Assembly (NCBI GenBank): GCA_032622095.1
Contig: CP136068.1
Coordinates: forward strand, 53,778,025 to 53,842,024
Direction of reading: 5' to 3'
DNA from: Siphonodentalium dalli
Lineage: Eukaryota; Mollusca; Scaphopoda; Gadilida; Siphonodentaliidae
DNA: 64,000 bases
Every line of letters begins with the position of its first letter. Position 1 is the first letter of the stretch. A program made the position numbers and the translations under genes. Under the pieces are notes generated by a model that searched no databases, was not told the origin of the DNA, and worked only from the letters and a program-made list of their open reading frames with translations. Shown here one piece after another: positions 36,876-48,221 of this stretch.

Positions 36876-37842
36876 CTAGCAGATTAGCCCTCCACTGGCG
36901 GCATTGGTCCCATGGCTTTGGTCGATCCATTAACTTTTGTTTTTCAAAGTAACCCCGTACAGGCATATCATATAACCCGACAAAAAATATTCCCCGTCCC
37001 GTGTTGACCATACATAACAAATTGAGACTTCGTGTGTCTGCGTGTAACACTTATATATTCTTAAAATGACAGAGTCCAACACATTACATTGAACGTTCGG
37101 AACACGGATGTCTGATTTACAGCAAATACAAGAGGTACGATTTACTGCAAGTACGTTATTTACGCGATGCATCGAAAACGGAAACATAAGACGATCGATG
37201 GAATCAACTCAAAAGTATTGTTCCCGGGCAATACAAAATATCTTATGACTTCCAATAAACCTCTCCTCATAGTCCACACCCTGGGCATAACTGGGAAGTG
37301 AAGACATAATTTTAGAAGGCCTCACAAGGGATGAATTTACGCCGAATCGAGTGATTTCGAGTGACAAAAATGACGATGTCGGAAAGAATAAAATATCTCG
37401 AACCCGGTGGTCCTAGAATACGATTTTTCATGGGAAAATGGACAGACTCGACACTTTAATTGTATTAGACAATTATCGAAGAGACATAAACGCATTTATT
37501 AACAATTTCGCCAGCCTTGGGAAGATTCGTAGAAGCGAGTTCTATGCAATGGAAATGCATGAATATTTCCGATGTAACGCTCTTTAACAACGACACCGCA
37601 GATACGAACGATCTTTAATCATTAACTCATTAACCCATCAATCCCCATCGCGGTGGCAGTTGAAGGGTGAAGGAGTAGTCGCACGGGCACGCGAATGGTC
37701 CGATGATACTGCCCGTGGCTTTTTACCCTTAGATAGGAAGTTTGGGCTCAATCGGCGGAGCCGTTTTCGAGTCTATAAAGGACATATATATATACATATA
37801 TATAATACATATATATACGGAGTTCTCAAAATATATAGTAGA
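36876..37842 (-). mobile_element. Helitron-like unit 1
   Basis: The 3' end (plus 36876) is CTAG with a CCGCCAGTGGAGGG-like hairpin. The 5' half carries the family block TTTTACCCTTAGATAGGAAG...GCCGTTTTCGAGTCTATAAAGGACA (37715-37785) and ends in GA at 37842. Confidence 0.65.
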
Positions 37843-38029
37843 CCAGCAGGTTGGCGTGGTTGGTCAGAAACATGACATTTTTTTATTATTTTTTTTATAT
37901 TTTTTATTATTTTATTTTTTAATATTAATTTAATGTTTTTTAAATTTAATTTATGTTTTTTTGAATTTGTTAATATTTATTAATTTTTTATATTAATATA
38001 TATACGGAAGTCTCAAAATATATAGTAGA
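37843..38029 (-). mobile_element. Helitron-like unit 2 (187 bp, AT-rich)
   Basis: The shortest unit. Its 3' terminus is mutated to CCAG and the interior is mostly T/A tracts. The 5' end ATATATAGTAGA abuts unit 3. Confidence 0.5.
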
Positions 38030-38798
38030 CTAGCAGATTAGCCCGCCACTGGCGGCATTGGTCCCATGGCTTTGGTCGATCCATTAATTTTTGTTTTTCA
38101 AGGTAACCCCGTACAGGCATATCATATAACCCGACACAATTATTCCCCGTCCCGAGATGACCATACATAACAAATTTCACGTCGATGTCACCGCTGACGA
38201 CCGAGATATCGCCCAAGGTAATTTGTGGGTACCCGTTTCAAGTTGAAGGTCACCTCAGGCGGACAAACTGACCCGACGAAAATCTCCCCCGTCCCTTGGA
38301 AGCCCTAAGTACGAAATTAGATATCCCCAGTTTCCAAAGCAAAAGATATCAGGTAGAATTTGTCAAATATGGACCCTGGTGCAAACACTCGCAGGGCCCT
38401 AAAATTTATTAACATAGGATTTCCCATTCAAATCGATTTAAGATGATAAAACTCTTCTTTTTTTTAATTTTAAGCTGAGACTTGGTGTGTCTGCGTGTAA
38501 TACTTATATATTCTTAAAATGACAGAGTCCAACACGTAATTATGTTTTAGATGGAAGAAATTAAATTTTTTCGATGCTAAATTTCGAGCGATAACGTTGC
38601 GTTGATATTGTAAACAAACGCTCTTTAATTATCACGCGATTAACCCATCAATACCCATTGCGGTGGCAGTTGAAGGGTGAATGAGTGGTCGCACGGGCTC
38701 GCGAATGGTCCGATGACCATTCCCGTCGGTTTTTACCCTTAGATAGGAAGTTTGGTCTCAATCGGTGGAGCCGTTTTCGAGTCTATAAAGGACACATA

Positions 38799-40639
38799 TC
38801 AATATATATAAAATCCGTCGGCTGTGTGTCCGTCTGTGTATAACTCGGTCACGCTTTTGGCGCGTTTATAACTTTTGAACCATGCGTCCAACATGGCCCA
38901 AATTTGTACCACGGCCTATACTGTGTCGTAAAAGATGACTCCCCGAATTTCAAGTCAATTGGTCAAAGCAAACCTGAGATCTAACATGGTCCCCAAATGC
39001 AGTATTTGCACTCAGGTAGACACTATTTCTTATGAAGTTTGTCGAAATGACTTCATGTGACGTCGTACACAAACCCAAACTTGCGTTGCTATTGTATTGA
39101 CGAAATGTCCATGCGCTCTACCAAAGCGTTGTTGAAAATGGGCGCTATAAATTAATTGTCAGATCAGGTTGAGTGTGAATATTATAAGTAATGCATGTTG
39201 CCTCTGTCATGGAAGTGCATGTAGAGTCGAGACTAGAACGTTCTATACCATCGTTATAAATGGTTGCTAAATGGTTATAATATGCCACATCAGTGTGAAT
39301 ATAAGTAATGGATAGTGTCTTTGTTATGAAAGTTGTGCATTGTGTGTGGAATCGAAGGAGTACATATACTGACGATGGCAAATTGATAAATAACGTTTTA
39401 TACAATATAAAAGTGTGCGCGAAGTGCGCAAATGGGCCGCAGTGCAAGGGCCTGTGACCACTCCATCGCCGAATAAAGTCTCTGTTTCAGTTACTGTGAT
39501 ATATATGATAGCAATAAAGTAATTAAGTTGATTTTGTTGCATTCCATATGTGCATGCATATATGTAGGTGGTAGTAGAAACTACAGTTTTTCAGTGAAAA
39601 CAAAGTTCCCGAGCCATAGGCTCACAACGCACAAAGGGTCCGCACGCCCCTCCGCCGCTGAATAAATGCTCCCAAATGGAGTCTGTTTCAGTTAGTAAAT
39701 ACAGTAATAAAGTAACATGTTGATTGTGTTGTGTTCCAAATGTGCATGCATATATATGTTGGGTAGGGTGGGGGTACAAAATACAGTTTTAGTTCAATAA
39801 AGTGTTCCCACGCGCCTCGTGCAGGTGAAAGAGAAGTATGACCAATCCATTGTTAATATAGAAATGATAATGTGCTCATAAACGCGGAGACCAGAAAGTA
39901 ACAAAGAACATTTACATACCCGTCATCATGGATTGTGTCTTTGTTATGAAAGTTGTGCATTGTGTGTCGAATCGAATGAGTACATATACGGAAGACGGCA
40001 AATTGATAAATAACGTTTTATACAATATATAAATGTGCGCGAAGTGCGCAAATGGGCCGCCGTGCAAGGGTCTGTGGCACTATAGGCCTATATACGCTGC
40101 TGAATAAAAGCTCCCAAAGGGAGCCTGTTGAAGATCATAATGCATGTGCGCGAAGCGCACAGAGGGGCTGCAGACCACTCCGCCGCCGAATAAAGTCTCT
40201 GTTTCAGTTACTGTAATATATATAAGTTGATTTTGTTGCATTCCATATGTACATGCATATAATTATGTGGATGGTAGTAGAAACTACAGTTTTTCAGTGA
40301 AATAAATGTTCCCGAGCCATAGGCTCACAGCGCAAAAAGGGGCCAGGCCCCTCAGCCGCTGAATAAATGCTCCCAAATGGAGTCTGTTTCAGTTAGTAAA
40401 TACAGTAATAAAGTAACATGTTGATTTTGTTGCGTTCCAAATGTGCATGCATATATATGTGGGGTATGGTGCGGTACAACATGTGCGGTGTGGTACAAAA
40501 TACAGTTTTAGTTCAATAAAGTGTTCCCACGCGCCTCAGGTGAAAGAGAAGTATGACCAATCCATTGCTAATAAACGCGGAGACCAGAAAGTAACAAAGA
40601 ACATTTACATACCCGTCATTTTGACGGGCAATCCCCTAG
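38799..40639 (+). mobile_element. Non-autonomous Helitron, 1841 bp, complete ends
   Basis: The 5' end is TC (38799-38800), followed by an AATATATATAAAATCCGTCG start. The 3' end is hairpin CCCGTCA-TTT-TGACGGG (40612-40628), then CAATCCC and CTAG (40636-40639). The flanking host bases are A (38798) and T (40640), the expected A^T insertion. Removing it restores GGACACATATATATAC, a sequence seen intact in sister repeats. There is no RepHel coding. Its 3' portion is duplicated internally. Confidence 0.85.
39285..40600 (+). repeat. Internal tandem duplication of the Helitron 3' portion (~640 bp)
   Basis: About 39305-39925 and 39935-40620 share, in order, TGTCTTTGTTATGAAAGTTG, GTGCGCGAAGTGCGCAAATGG, AATAAAGTCTCTGTTTCAG, CCCGAGCCATAGGCTCACA and CGCGGAGACCAGAAAGTAAC. 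The first copy stops at TACCCGTCATCA, where the terminal hairpin's second arm would begin. Confidence 0.75.
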
Positions 40640-40718
<79 letters not shown>

Positions 40719-40720
40719 GT
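40640..40720. repeat. (AT)n microsatellite
   Basis: Uninterrupted TA dinucleotides for about 70 bp, directly after the Helitron 3' end. Confidence 0.9.
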
Positions 40721-40742
40721 TTTTCTCAAAATATATAGTAGA

Positions 40743-40924
40743 GGTGGCAGTTGAAGGATCAATGGGTGGTCGCACGGGCTCGCGAATGGTCCGATGACCA
40801 TTCCCGTGGGTTTTTACCCTTATATAGATAGGAAGTTTGGGCTCAATCGGTGGAGCCGTTTTCGAGTCTATCAAGGACACATATATATACGTATATATAC
40901 GGAGTTCTCAAGATATATAGTAGA
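40743..40924 (-). mobile_element. Helitron-like unit fragment (5' end only)
   Basis: Starts at the internal GGTGGCAGTTGAAGG block without a CTAG/hairpin end, and finishes with the normal family 5' end at 40924. Confidence 0.55.
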
Positions 40925-41160
40925 CTAGCAGGTTAGCCCGCCACTGGCGGCATTCGTCCCATGGCTTTGTTTCAGAAACATGACATATTTTTAATTTTTA
41001 ATTTTTTATTTATTTTTGTTTTTTTTTATTTTTTAAAATGAATTTAATGTTTTTTAAATTTAATATATTTTGTTTCTGAATTGTTTTTTTATTGTTAATT
41101 TTTTTTAATTTTAAATTGTTTGAATTAAATTTTAAATTGTTTTAATTAATTTTTTTGTTT

Positions 41161-41420
41161 CTGGCGGAAAAATTTACCCGTAGAAATCCCCCTTCCTAGG
41201 AACGACAGACAACGCATTCTTTGTTTCGTGAAATCTCTCTACGATAACATTGCATTGAATTGAAATTAAATTTTAAATTGTTTTAATTAAATTTTTTGTT
41301 TCTGGCGGAAAAATTTACCCGTAGAAATCCCCCCTTCCTAGGAACGACAGACAACGCATTCTTTGTTTCGTGAAATCTCTCTACGATAACATTGCATTGA
41401 ATTTAAAACAAACGCTTCCC
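41161..41420. repeat. Tandem duplication, 141-bp period (2 units)
   Basis: CTGGCGGAAAAATTTACCCG...CTTCCTAGGAACGACAGACAACGC occurs at 41161 and 41302. The same block occurs three times at 50400-50740. Confidence 0.8.
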
Positions 41421-42480
41421 GTCGGGAAATCGGTCTGCATAATATTTCGAGTCAGCCGTACCCGTCGAATGTCGTGAAATCTCTCTGCATAATAGATAAC
41501 ATTGCATTGAATCTGTTGTTGGCATTCAGGGCTTCGGGTCGTTGTTGTTGGCATCACGGCTCCCCGAAAACTCTCACATTGCCGAAAACGTGTATTTAGT
41601 AATATCGTTGTTGTTGATATTTACGGCTTGGGGGCTATTTTCTCGCCAACAATGTCGTTGGCGTTCACGGTTTGGGGCAGTGTGTATAGCTGCGTGAGTT
41701 AGTAGGAATCGAGGGGTGTAAGTTTAGAGCTTGTTTATATGAATGTTTCGGAAATAGACTAAGATTTTCAGCCGTAACAAAAAATGTATACATCAGAAAA
41801 TGTAAATTCTATATTTTGCGAGGTATTAGCAAGTTTTGGCTCAACGGGTTTAGCAGTTTGAAGTGAATATGGATATAAAAATATACATATACAGATATAA
41901 AACAAGAAATTCAATTAATTGAGGAAAAACACCCACTGTCCTGAGTGGTATTGATAAGCTGTTGGGGGGGGGGGGATATATTAATTGTGTTAACGTGCAA
42001 TGGGAAGTAATTGCGGTTAAGGGTAATAAGAAATGTCTTATTGCATTCTCATTGGGCTTAATCATAATTAGAGATTCCTTAAGTTATTGCGGTTAATCGA
42101 AATTGTCTATTAAATGTCAATTTTGATTCCCATAGAGATCATCAATGATGTCTATGCGCAGGGGCGACGTGCCAATCTTCTCTATTTGGATTCCAATTGT
42201 TGGCTCATTAAATATGCACATATGCTTAAGATACAGTCGCGCACGAAGCGAGCTCCCGTAAGTCGGATTTTGGATCCCATGCAGTTAATGAAAATATCAT
42301 TGAAATAATCGGTTTCCCCCAATAAACAACCATATATTCAATATACATGCTTTGGAGCAGAATTAGGCAGTCCATATTGGACGCTATCATGGAATTAATT
42401 TTTTTTGGTTTAATTTTCACACATATTTATTAGTTATGTGGATGGAGTTCTCATTAAACCTCACATCCTTATATTGGTTA

Positions 42481-43134
42481 CAGTAATGCCCAAAGTAATT
42501 GACCACTTAACCACATCAGAATTATTGGTAATTTTTCAGCATTTAAAATCCTGACAAATTACCCATTATTCAGCTGTGGTTAAGTGGTCAATTACTTTGT
42601 ACATTACTGTATGAGGATTGAGTTATCATTACACCTCAAATCCTTATATTGGTTACAGTAATGCCCAAAGTAATTGACCACTTAACCACAGCAGAATTAT
42701 GGGTATTTTTTCAGCATTTAAAATCCTGACAAAGTACCCATTATTCAGCTGTGGTTAAGTGGTCAATTACTTTATACATTACTGTATGAGGATTGAGTTA
42801 TCATTACACCTCAAATCCTTATATTGGTTACAGTAATGCCCAAAGTAATTGACCACTTAACCACAGCAGAATTATGGGTATTTTTTCAGCATTTAAAATC
42901 CTGACAAATTACCAATAATTATGCTGTGGTTAAGTGGTCAATTACTTTGGACATCACTGTATGAGGATTGAGTTATTATTACACCTCAAATCCTTATATT
43001 GGTTACAGTAATGCCCAAAGTAATTGACCACTTAACCACAGCAGAATTATGGGTAATTTTTCAGGATTTAAAATCATGAACAAATACCCATTATTTTGCT
43101 GTGGTTAAGTGATCAATTACTTTGGACATTACTG
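42481..43134. mobile_element. Tandem array of four palindromic MITEs (129 bp each, 175-bp period)
   Basis: Units lie at 42481-42609, 42656-42784, 42831-42959 and 43006-43134. They have the same ends, TA flanks and spacer as the three-unit array at 23651-24129. Confidence 0.8.
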
Positions 43135-43928
43135 TATGTAGATGGAGTTAAACCTCACATCAGTGTGTTGGGGATTTGGACCTTGACTTGGGACCTTTTG
43201 TTTTTAACGCGACAAATGCGCGTACACCTTATACACAAATTTCTTATGTAACCAGAGTTTTTCTTGGATAAGATGAGTTTGAAGCCTGCTTACATTTCAA
43301 AATGTTGTCAGTTTTATATTGTCTGCAGCGGAACTCAACGCGTTGAAGCAAAAGTTAGAAAAGATAAAATGTGTACGTAATGAGACTATAATACAACTGA
43401 AAAAATAAACTGAGGGAGGGGTGGGCGATACAGGGAACTGAAGTCTGAAGGGTTGAACCGATATAAATTTGTAGAGCGACAACGACCAATGTTGACATAT
43501 TATGCATCTGAATTCTACTGTTGCAACATGGCTATAAAATAGGGGGGTGTCAGAACCTTAGTCATCTCTATATAGTTCCAGAATAGTCATCTATAAGATG
43601 TTGGCTTGGTTGTATGGACTGATTGGACTCGGAGAAAAAGTGGTTTGTACCGATGAACTGACATAAATTAGTGGAGCGATGTTGCATCGCGACTGTACTA
43701 AAGCAGCAATGATATAAAATTGGGGGGGGGGGGGGTGGGTATAAGTACATATAAGTACAAATATCACGTGATAAAATATTACGTAGCGTGAATATACCGA
43801 TGAAAGAAATAAATAAATTGGACCGGGATTAGAGGTTGGGTTGGTTATATGTGGATAATTGGATATGGAATTCATACCGATGAAACGATACAAATTAGTG
43901 GAGCGATAATGACCAATGTTGACACTTA

Positions 43929-44265
43929 CCGCTATACTTAAAGTAATTGACCACCAGCAACGTGGTGTCACCCCGTTAATGCTGCGGTACTATACCGCGG
44001 TATCCTCCAATACCGCGGTACTGATACCGCTTGTTAACGTATGTGGGAGTAAATACCTCCCCTCAAAGTGTTCCATGAAAATCACTGCGGTATTCAAAAA
44101 AATTAATCCGGTGCCCGCTAAAAGACCGCGGTATCATTATCGCCCAATACCGTAATTCCACTGCCATGACCGCCTCGATACAGCTACCATTTATTACCGG
44201 TATCACCGTGGTCATCACCAGGGTATCACCCCGTTTTTCTAGTCAATTACTTTGAGAATAGCGGT
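43929..44265. mobile_element. 337-bp TIR element with TA duplication, absent from sister copy
   Basis: The ends are CCGCTATACTTAAAGTAATT and, reversed, CCGCTATTCTCAAAGTAATT. TA flanks both sides (43927-43928 and 44266-44267). The sister segment reads GACACTTAGTCAGG at this point, an empty site. The interior has many TACCGCGGTA blocks. No coding. TA targeting suggests a Tc1/mariner-like mobiliser. Confidence 0.85.
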
Positions 44266-44640
44266 AGTCAGGCTACGCGCGGGAGAAAATAAGGGTTGAT
44301 ACGATAGACCAAAATAAATTTGTCAGGTGATAATGACCAATGTTGACCTATAAAGTAACGCGCCTATACTGTCGCATAATTATCAGGTGTAACCGGTCAA
44401 ATATGAACTCTAGTGACCAATATAGAACAGGTCAGAAAACATTCGCAGGGCCCTAAAATTTATTTAACACTCCATTTGCCATAAAAATTGATTTATGTCG
44501 ATAAAACTGTCATTTTTCAAAATTTTAAGCTGAGACTTGGAGTGTGTGGGTGGGATAGCTACATATTCGTAAAATGACAGAGTACAGCACGCAATTATGT
44601 TTTAGATGGAAGAAATGATTTTTTTTCAATGATAAAATTT

Positions 44641-45600
44641 AAGGGTACTGCGTTATGCAGTAGGTCCCTAGATTTGCGTAGGTCTCCGTAGGTCACTCAA
44701 TTCGCGTAGGTCCCCGCAGTAATGTAATATATAGTAGGTCTACATGATTTATTGACTGATAAAATGGATTGATACCACTAAATGATCATGTTATATGTTA
44801 CTTTGCATATTTTTTTATAATTAATTTTTCCAAATCTGATGGGTTTGTTTGCTTAGTGATACTTAGACTAGAGGATGAAGCCTAACTAAAATTACGTGAT
44901 TTCTGATCGGGAAAATAAGAGGATTAACTTGCTGGCTTCTGGATAAGATATTAACTGGAGGATAACTGATTGTATTTTTGCATTGATTTGTGTGGCTTTT
45001 GGAGCAGAAAATAAGAGGATTATCAGATTTCTCGATTCATAACTATAGGTGAGTGGGCATTGATGCGTTAGCTAGGAGAATTTGATAATTTTCATAGTTT
45101 ATTGAATATCAAAACATGCAACAAAACGTTTATAACATAATATGTAAATGACAGCACACAAAAATGAAGCACAAGCAACGGTATAAAAAAAAATATTTTT
45201 CATGGTAATAGGTAAGTTATATTTATTTATTTTCTTGATATGGGATGTGATATTTTAGATTGCCTGTAGATAGCATTATGATTACTCGCCGATCGAGAAT
45301 ACTAATTAGTATACATATATATAATTCACAATAATAAAATGGGAAAACGAATTAATATAGTATCCGCCATCCTACTCAATATCTCATTTAAATATACACC
45401 AATACCGATCCGATGGAAACTTTAAATAATTAATTTTTATTGGAGTTGTTGAGACTGTATATGACATGTTATTAACATAAAAGTATTACAAATGGTGGTA
45501 GTAATTTACAGAACGCTAAAATTTGTTAATTAGAATTAAAATTAATGTAAATAATCACAAAACCAAATAAATAATTTCTGCACAAAACTCGACATTACTA
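44641..45600. other. No recognised gene; AT-rich
   Basis: Begins with degenerate GTAGGTC(T/C)CCGTAGGTC repeats (44660-44735) and is otherwise featureless. Confidence 0.45.
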
Positions 45601-45659
45601 TTTGACCAATCAGAACGCAGAGATTGGGCCCGTCCAAAACATTCAGTGGACAAAAGTAA

Positions 45660-46090
45660 CCCCACGTATCAAATTTCGTCGAAATCCCATCAAAATTGGC
45701 GATTTGACCTTGAAGTTACCCGATTTCAAGGTCAAGGTCACGTCGCACGGGCAAATGAATATGCTTATGAGACTCCCCATACGACTGTACCCCCGCATAC
45801 CAAGTTTCATCGAAATCCCGTAATATTTGGGCATTTGACCTTAAAATGACCCGATTTCAAGGTCAAGGTCACGTCGCACGGACAAATTAAAAGGTTTATG
45901 CCACTCCCCGGCCGAAGATACCCACACATACCAAGTTTCATCCAAATCCCGTGATATTCGGGCGTTTGACCTTGAAATTACCCGATTTCAAGGTCAAGGT
46001 GATGTCGCACGGACAAATTAATATGCCTATGTTCGTCCCCGGCCGAAAATACCCCCACATACGAAGTTTCATCGAAATCGGGTGGGACGT
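45660..46090. repeat. Tandem repeat, 130-bp period (3+ units)
   Basis: TTTGACCTTGAAATTACCCG followed by ATTTCAAGGTCAAGGTCACG starts near 45705, 45835 and 45965. Each start is itself palindromic. Units also share CCAAGTTTCATCGAAATCC. Confidence 0.85.
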
Positions 46091-46161
46091 TTTCGAGTTC
46101 ATCGCGAACACACACACAGACAGACAGACAGATCTTCCAAAATATATAATAGATAGATAGA

Positions 46162-46831
46162 CTAGCAGGTTGGCGTGGTTGGTCAGAAACATGACATTTT
46201 TGTTTTTCATTTTTTATATTTTTTATTATTTTATTTTTTAATATTAATTTAATGTTTTTTAAATTTAATTTATGTTTTTTTTTAATTTGTTAATATTTAT
46301 TAATTTTTTAATTGAATTAACGCATTCTTTGTTTTTCAATGAGTTAATTCATGGTACCCGTCCTAAACTTCCCCGTTCCTAGGAACGACCGACTTTTTAA
46401 TCAAGAGAAATTATATATTGTTTGATCTAAAGCAACTGTATAACGAATGGCAGAGAATTGTAAATCAACTGCGTCTGATCCAATTGTAAAAGTACTATGA
46501 CTTCCAATAAATCTCTCCGCATAGGAAAGCACTCAAAATATTGTTCCCTGCGTTGAATTGTAAACAAACGCTCATTTTACAGCGACGCGTCATATACAAC
46601 GCTCATTAAATTATCACTTGATTAACCACCGCAGTGCCATTCGCGGTGATTTTGATGATTGGGAGTGGAAAAGGGTGCTCAGAGCTTCTCCAAAACGCGA
46701 CAACTACGGTGTCCGTGGGATTTTACCCTTAGATAGGAAGTTTGAACTCAATCGAGCCAGCCGTTTTCGATTCTATGAAGTACCCCCACACACACACACA
46801 TATATATACGGAAGTCTCAAAATATATAGTA
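46162..46831 (-). mobile_element. Helitron-like unit 5
   Basis: The 3' end is CTAGCAGGTTGGCG, with the hairpin weakened. The 5' block with TTTTACCCTTAGATAGGAAG and GCCGTTTTCGA is at 46718-46775. The terminal GA is missing at the joint with unit 6. Confidence 0.6.
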
Positions 46832-47403
46832 CTAGCCGATGAGCCCGACGTTGTCCGGGCTATTCAAAAACCAAATTTCAAGTCGATAGCTCCACCCGTT
46901 TCCGAGATCTGGTTTGCGCATGCGCGAAGCTGGCGTCGCACGGGCTCGGCGACCCGATAAAATTCGTATCCGGGGCAAGATACATTCACATACCAAATTT
47001 CAAGTCGATAGCTCCACCCGTTTCCGAGATCTCGTCTGCGCATGCGCGAAGCTGGCGTCGCACGGACTCGGCGACCCGATAAAATTCGTATCCGAGGCAA
47101 GATACATTCACATAGCAAATTTCAAGTCGATAGCTCCACCCGTTTCCGAGATCTCGTCTGCGCATGCGCGAAGCTGGCGTCGCACGGGCTCAGCGACCCG
47201 ATAAAATTCGTATTCGGGGCAAGATACATTCACATACCAAATTTCAAGTCGATAGCTCCACCCGTTTCCGAGATCTCGTCTGCGCATGCGCTGCACGGGC
47301 GTCGCACGGGCTCGCCAATACGACAACGACCACCGCCTGGTAAAACTACACACACGTACCAAGTTTCGTCCCGATCGGTCGAGAATCGTAGATTTGTATT
47401 TAT

Positions 47404-47437
<34 letters not shown>

Positions 47438-47459
47438 TGTCTTCAAAATATATATGAGA
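46832..47459 (-). mobile_element. Helitron-like unit 6 with 122-bp tandem repeats
   Basis: The 3' end is CTAG with hairpin GCCCGACGTTGTCCGGGC. The interior holds four 122-bp units starting at 46872, 46994, 47116 and 47238 (CAAATTTCAAGTCGATAGCT...GCGCATGCGCGAAGCTGG). The 5' side is (GACA)n, then TCTTCAAAATATATATGAGA. Confidence 0.75.
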
Positions 47460-48025
47460 CTAGCCGATGAGCCCGACGTTGTCCGGGCTATTCAAAAACC
47501 AAATTTCAAGTCGATAGCTCTACCCATCCCGACGTTGTCCGGGCTATTCAAAAACCAAATTTCAAGTCTACCCGTTTCCGAGATCTGGTCTGCGCATGCG
47601 CGAAGCTGGCGTCGCACGGGCTCGGCGACCCGATAAAATTCGTATCCGGGGCAAGATACATTCACATACCAAATTTCAAGTCGATAGCTTCAACCGTATC
47701 CGAGATCTCGTCTGCGCATGCGCGAAGCTGGCGTCGCACGGGCTCGTCGAACCGATAAAATTCGTATCCGAGGCAAGATACATTCACATAGCAAATTTCA
47801 AGTCGATAGCTCCACCCGTTTCCGAGATCTCGTCTGCGCATGCGCGAAGCGGGCGCCACACGGGCTCGCCAATACGACAACGTCCACCGCCTGGTCAAAC
47901 TACACACACGTACCAAGTTTCGTCCCGATCGGTCGAGAATCGTAGATTTGTATAAATGACAGACAGACAGACATACAGACAAACAAACAGACAGACAGAC
48001 AGAGGTCTTCAAAATATATATGAGA
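47460..48025 (-). mobile_element. Helitron-like unit 7 with 122-bp tandem repeats
   Basis: Same 3' hairpin and interior unit as unit 6. The 3' region is partly duplicated (a second CCCGACGTTGTCCGGGC near 47528), followed by two full 122-bp units and a (GACA)n 5' side. Confidence 0.7.
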
Positions 48026-48221
48026 TAGATTGGCAGATTCCAGTAGCTTTATAACGGTATATCTGGGGAGAAATCTGATGCTATATTCGTGATTATCTGG
48101 GATGATTTCGGTATATACTGTAGCAAGTAGCAAGTTTCATCGAAATCGGCTCGGCCGTTTTCGAGTCCATTGGAAACAGACAGACACACAGACACACAGA
48201 TCTTCCAAAATATATAATAGA
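48026..48221 (-). mobile_element. Helitron-like unit fragment
   Basis: Lacks CTAG at its 3' end (TAGATTGGCAGATTCC). The 5' end keeps CCGTTTTCGAGTCCATTGG, (GACA)n and TCTTCCAAAATATATAATAGA. Confidence 0.5.

Larger units (their letters stand above)
38030..40742 (-). mobile_element. Helitron-like unit 3, split by a plus-strand Helitron
   Basis: The 3' end is at 38030 with hairpin CCGCCAGTGGCGG. The family 5' block GAGTCTATAAAGGACACATA is cut at 38798 and resumes at 40640 with TATATACATATA, then a long (AT)n stretch and the terminal CTCAAAATATATAGTAGA. Confidence 0.7.
42140..44640. repeat. Segmental duplication D, copy 2
   Basis: Aligns with 23320-25570. It differs by one extra MITE-array unit, a 337-bp insertion, and scattered substitutions and indels. 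Minus-strand frames (42226-42420, 43591-43971) are not conserved as coding. Confidence 0.8.
40925..46161 (-). mobile_element. Helitron-like unit or composite carrying duplicated segment D
   Basis: The 3' end is at 40925 with hairpin CCGCCAGTGGCGG. The next clear 5' end (GA at 46161) lies 5.2 kb away. Between them lie AT tracts, a 141-bp tandem duplication, segment D copy 2 and a 130-bp tandem repeat. It may be one large element that captured D, or several elements with lost junctions. Confidence 0.4.

Noticed and set aside
36448-37050. 200-codon minus-strand open frame
   Set aside because: Most of it is translation of the (CATA)n microsatellite, and the rest spans a Helitron-like junction.
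38799-40639. Coding genes inside the Helitron
   Set aside because: Open frames of 62-100 codons differ between the two internal copies and lack Rep or helicase motifs.
40441-40880. Open frames of 91-118 codons with Tyr-Ile repeats
   Set aside because: They are translations of the (AT)n microsatellite.
46872-47340. Regularly spaced repeats that might suggest a CRISPR array
   Set aside because: Units are contiguous 122-bp tandem repeats without unique spacers, and the genome is eukaryotic.
46914-47470. Overlapping 84-142 codon frames with repeated peptide blocks
   Set aside because: The 122-bp non-coding tandem repeat stays open on both strands; no start, splice or domain support.
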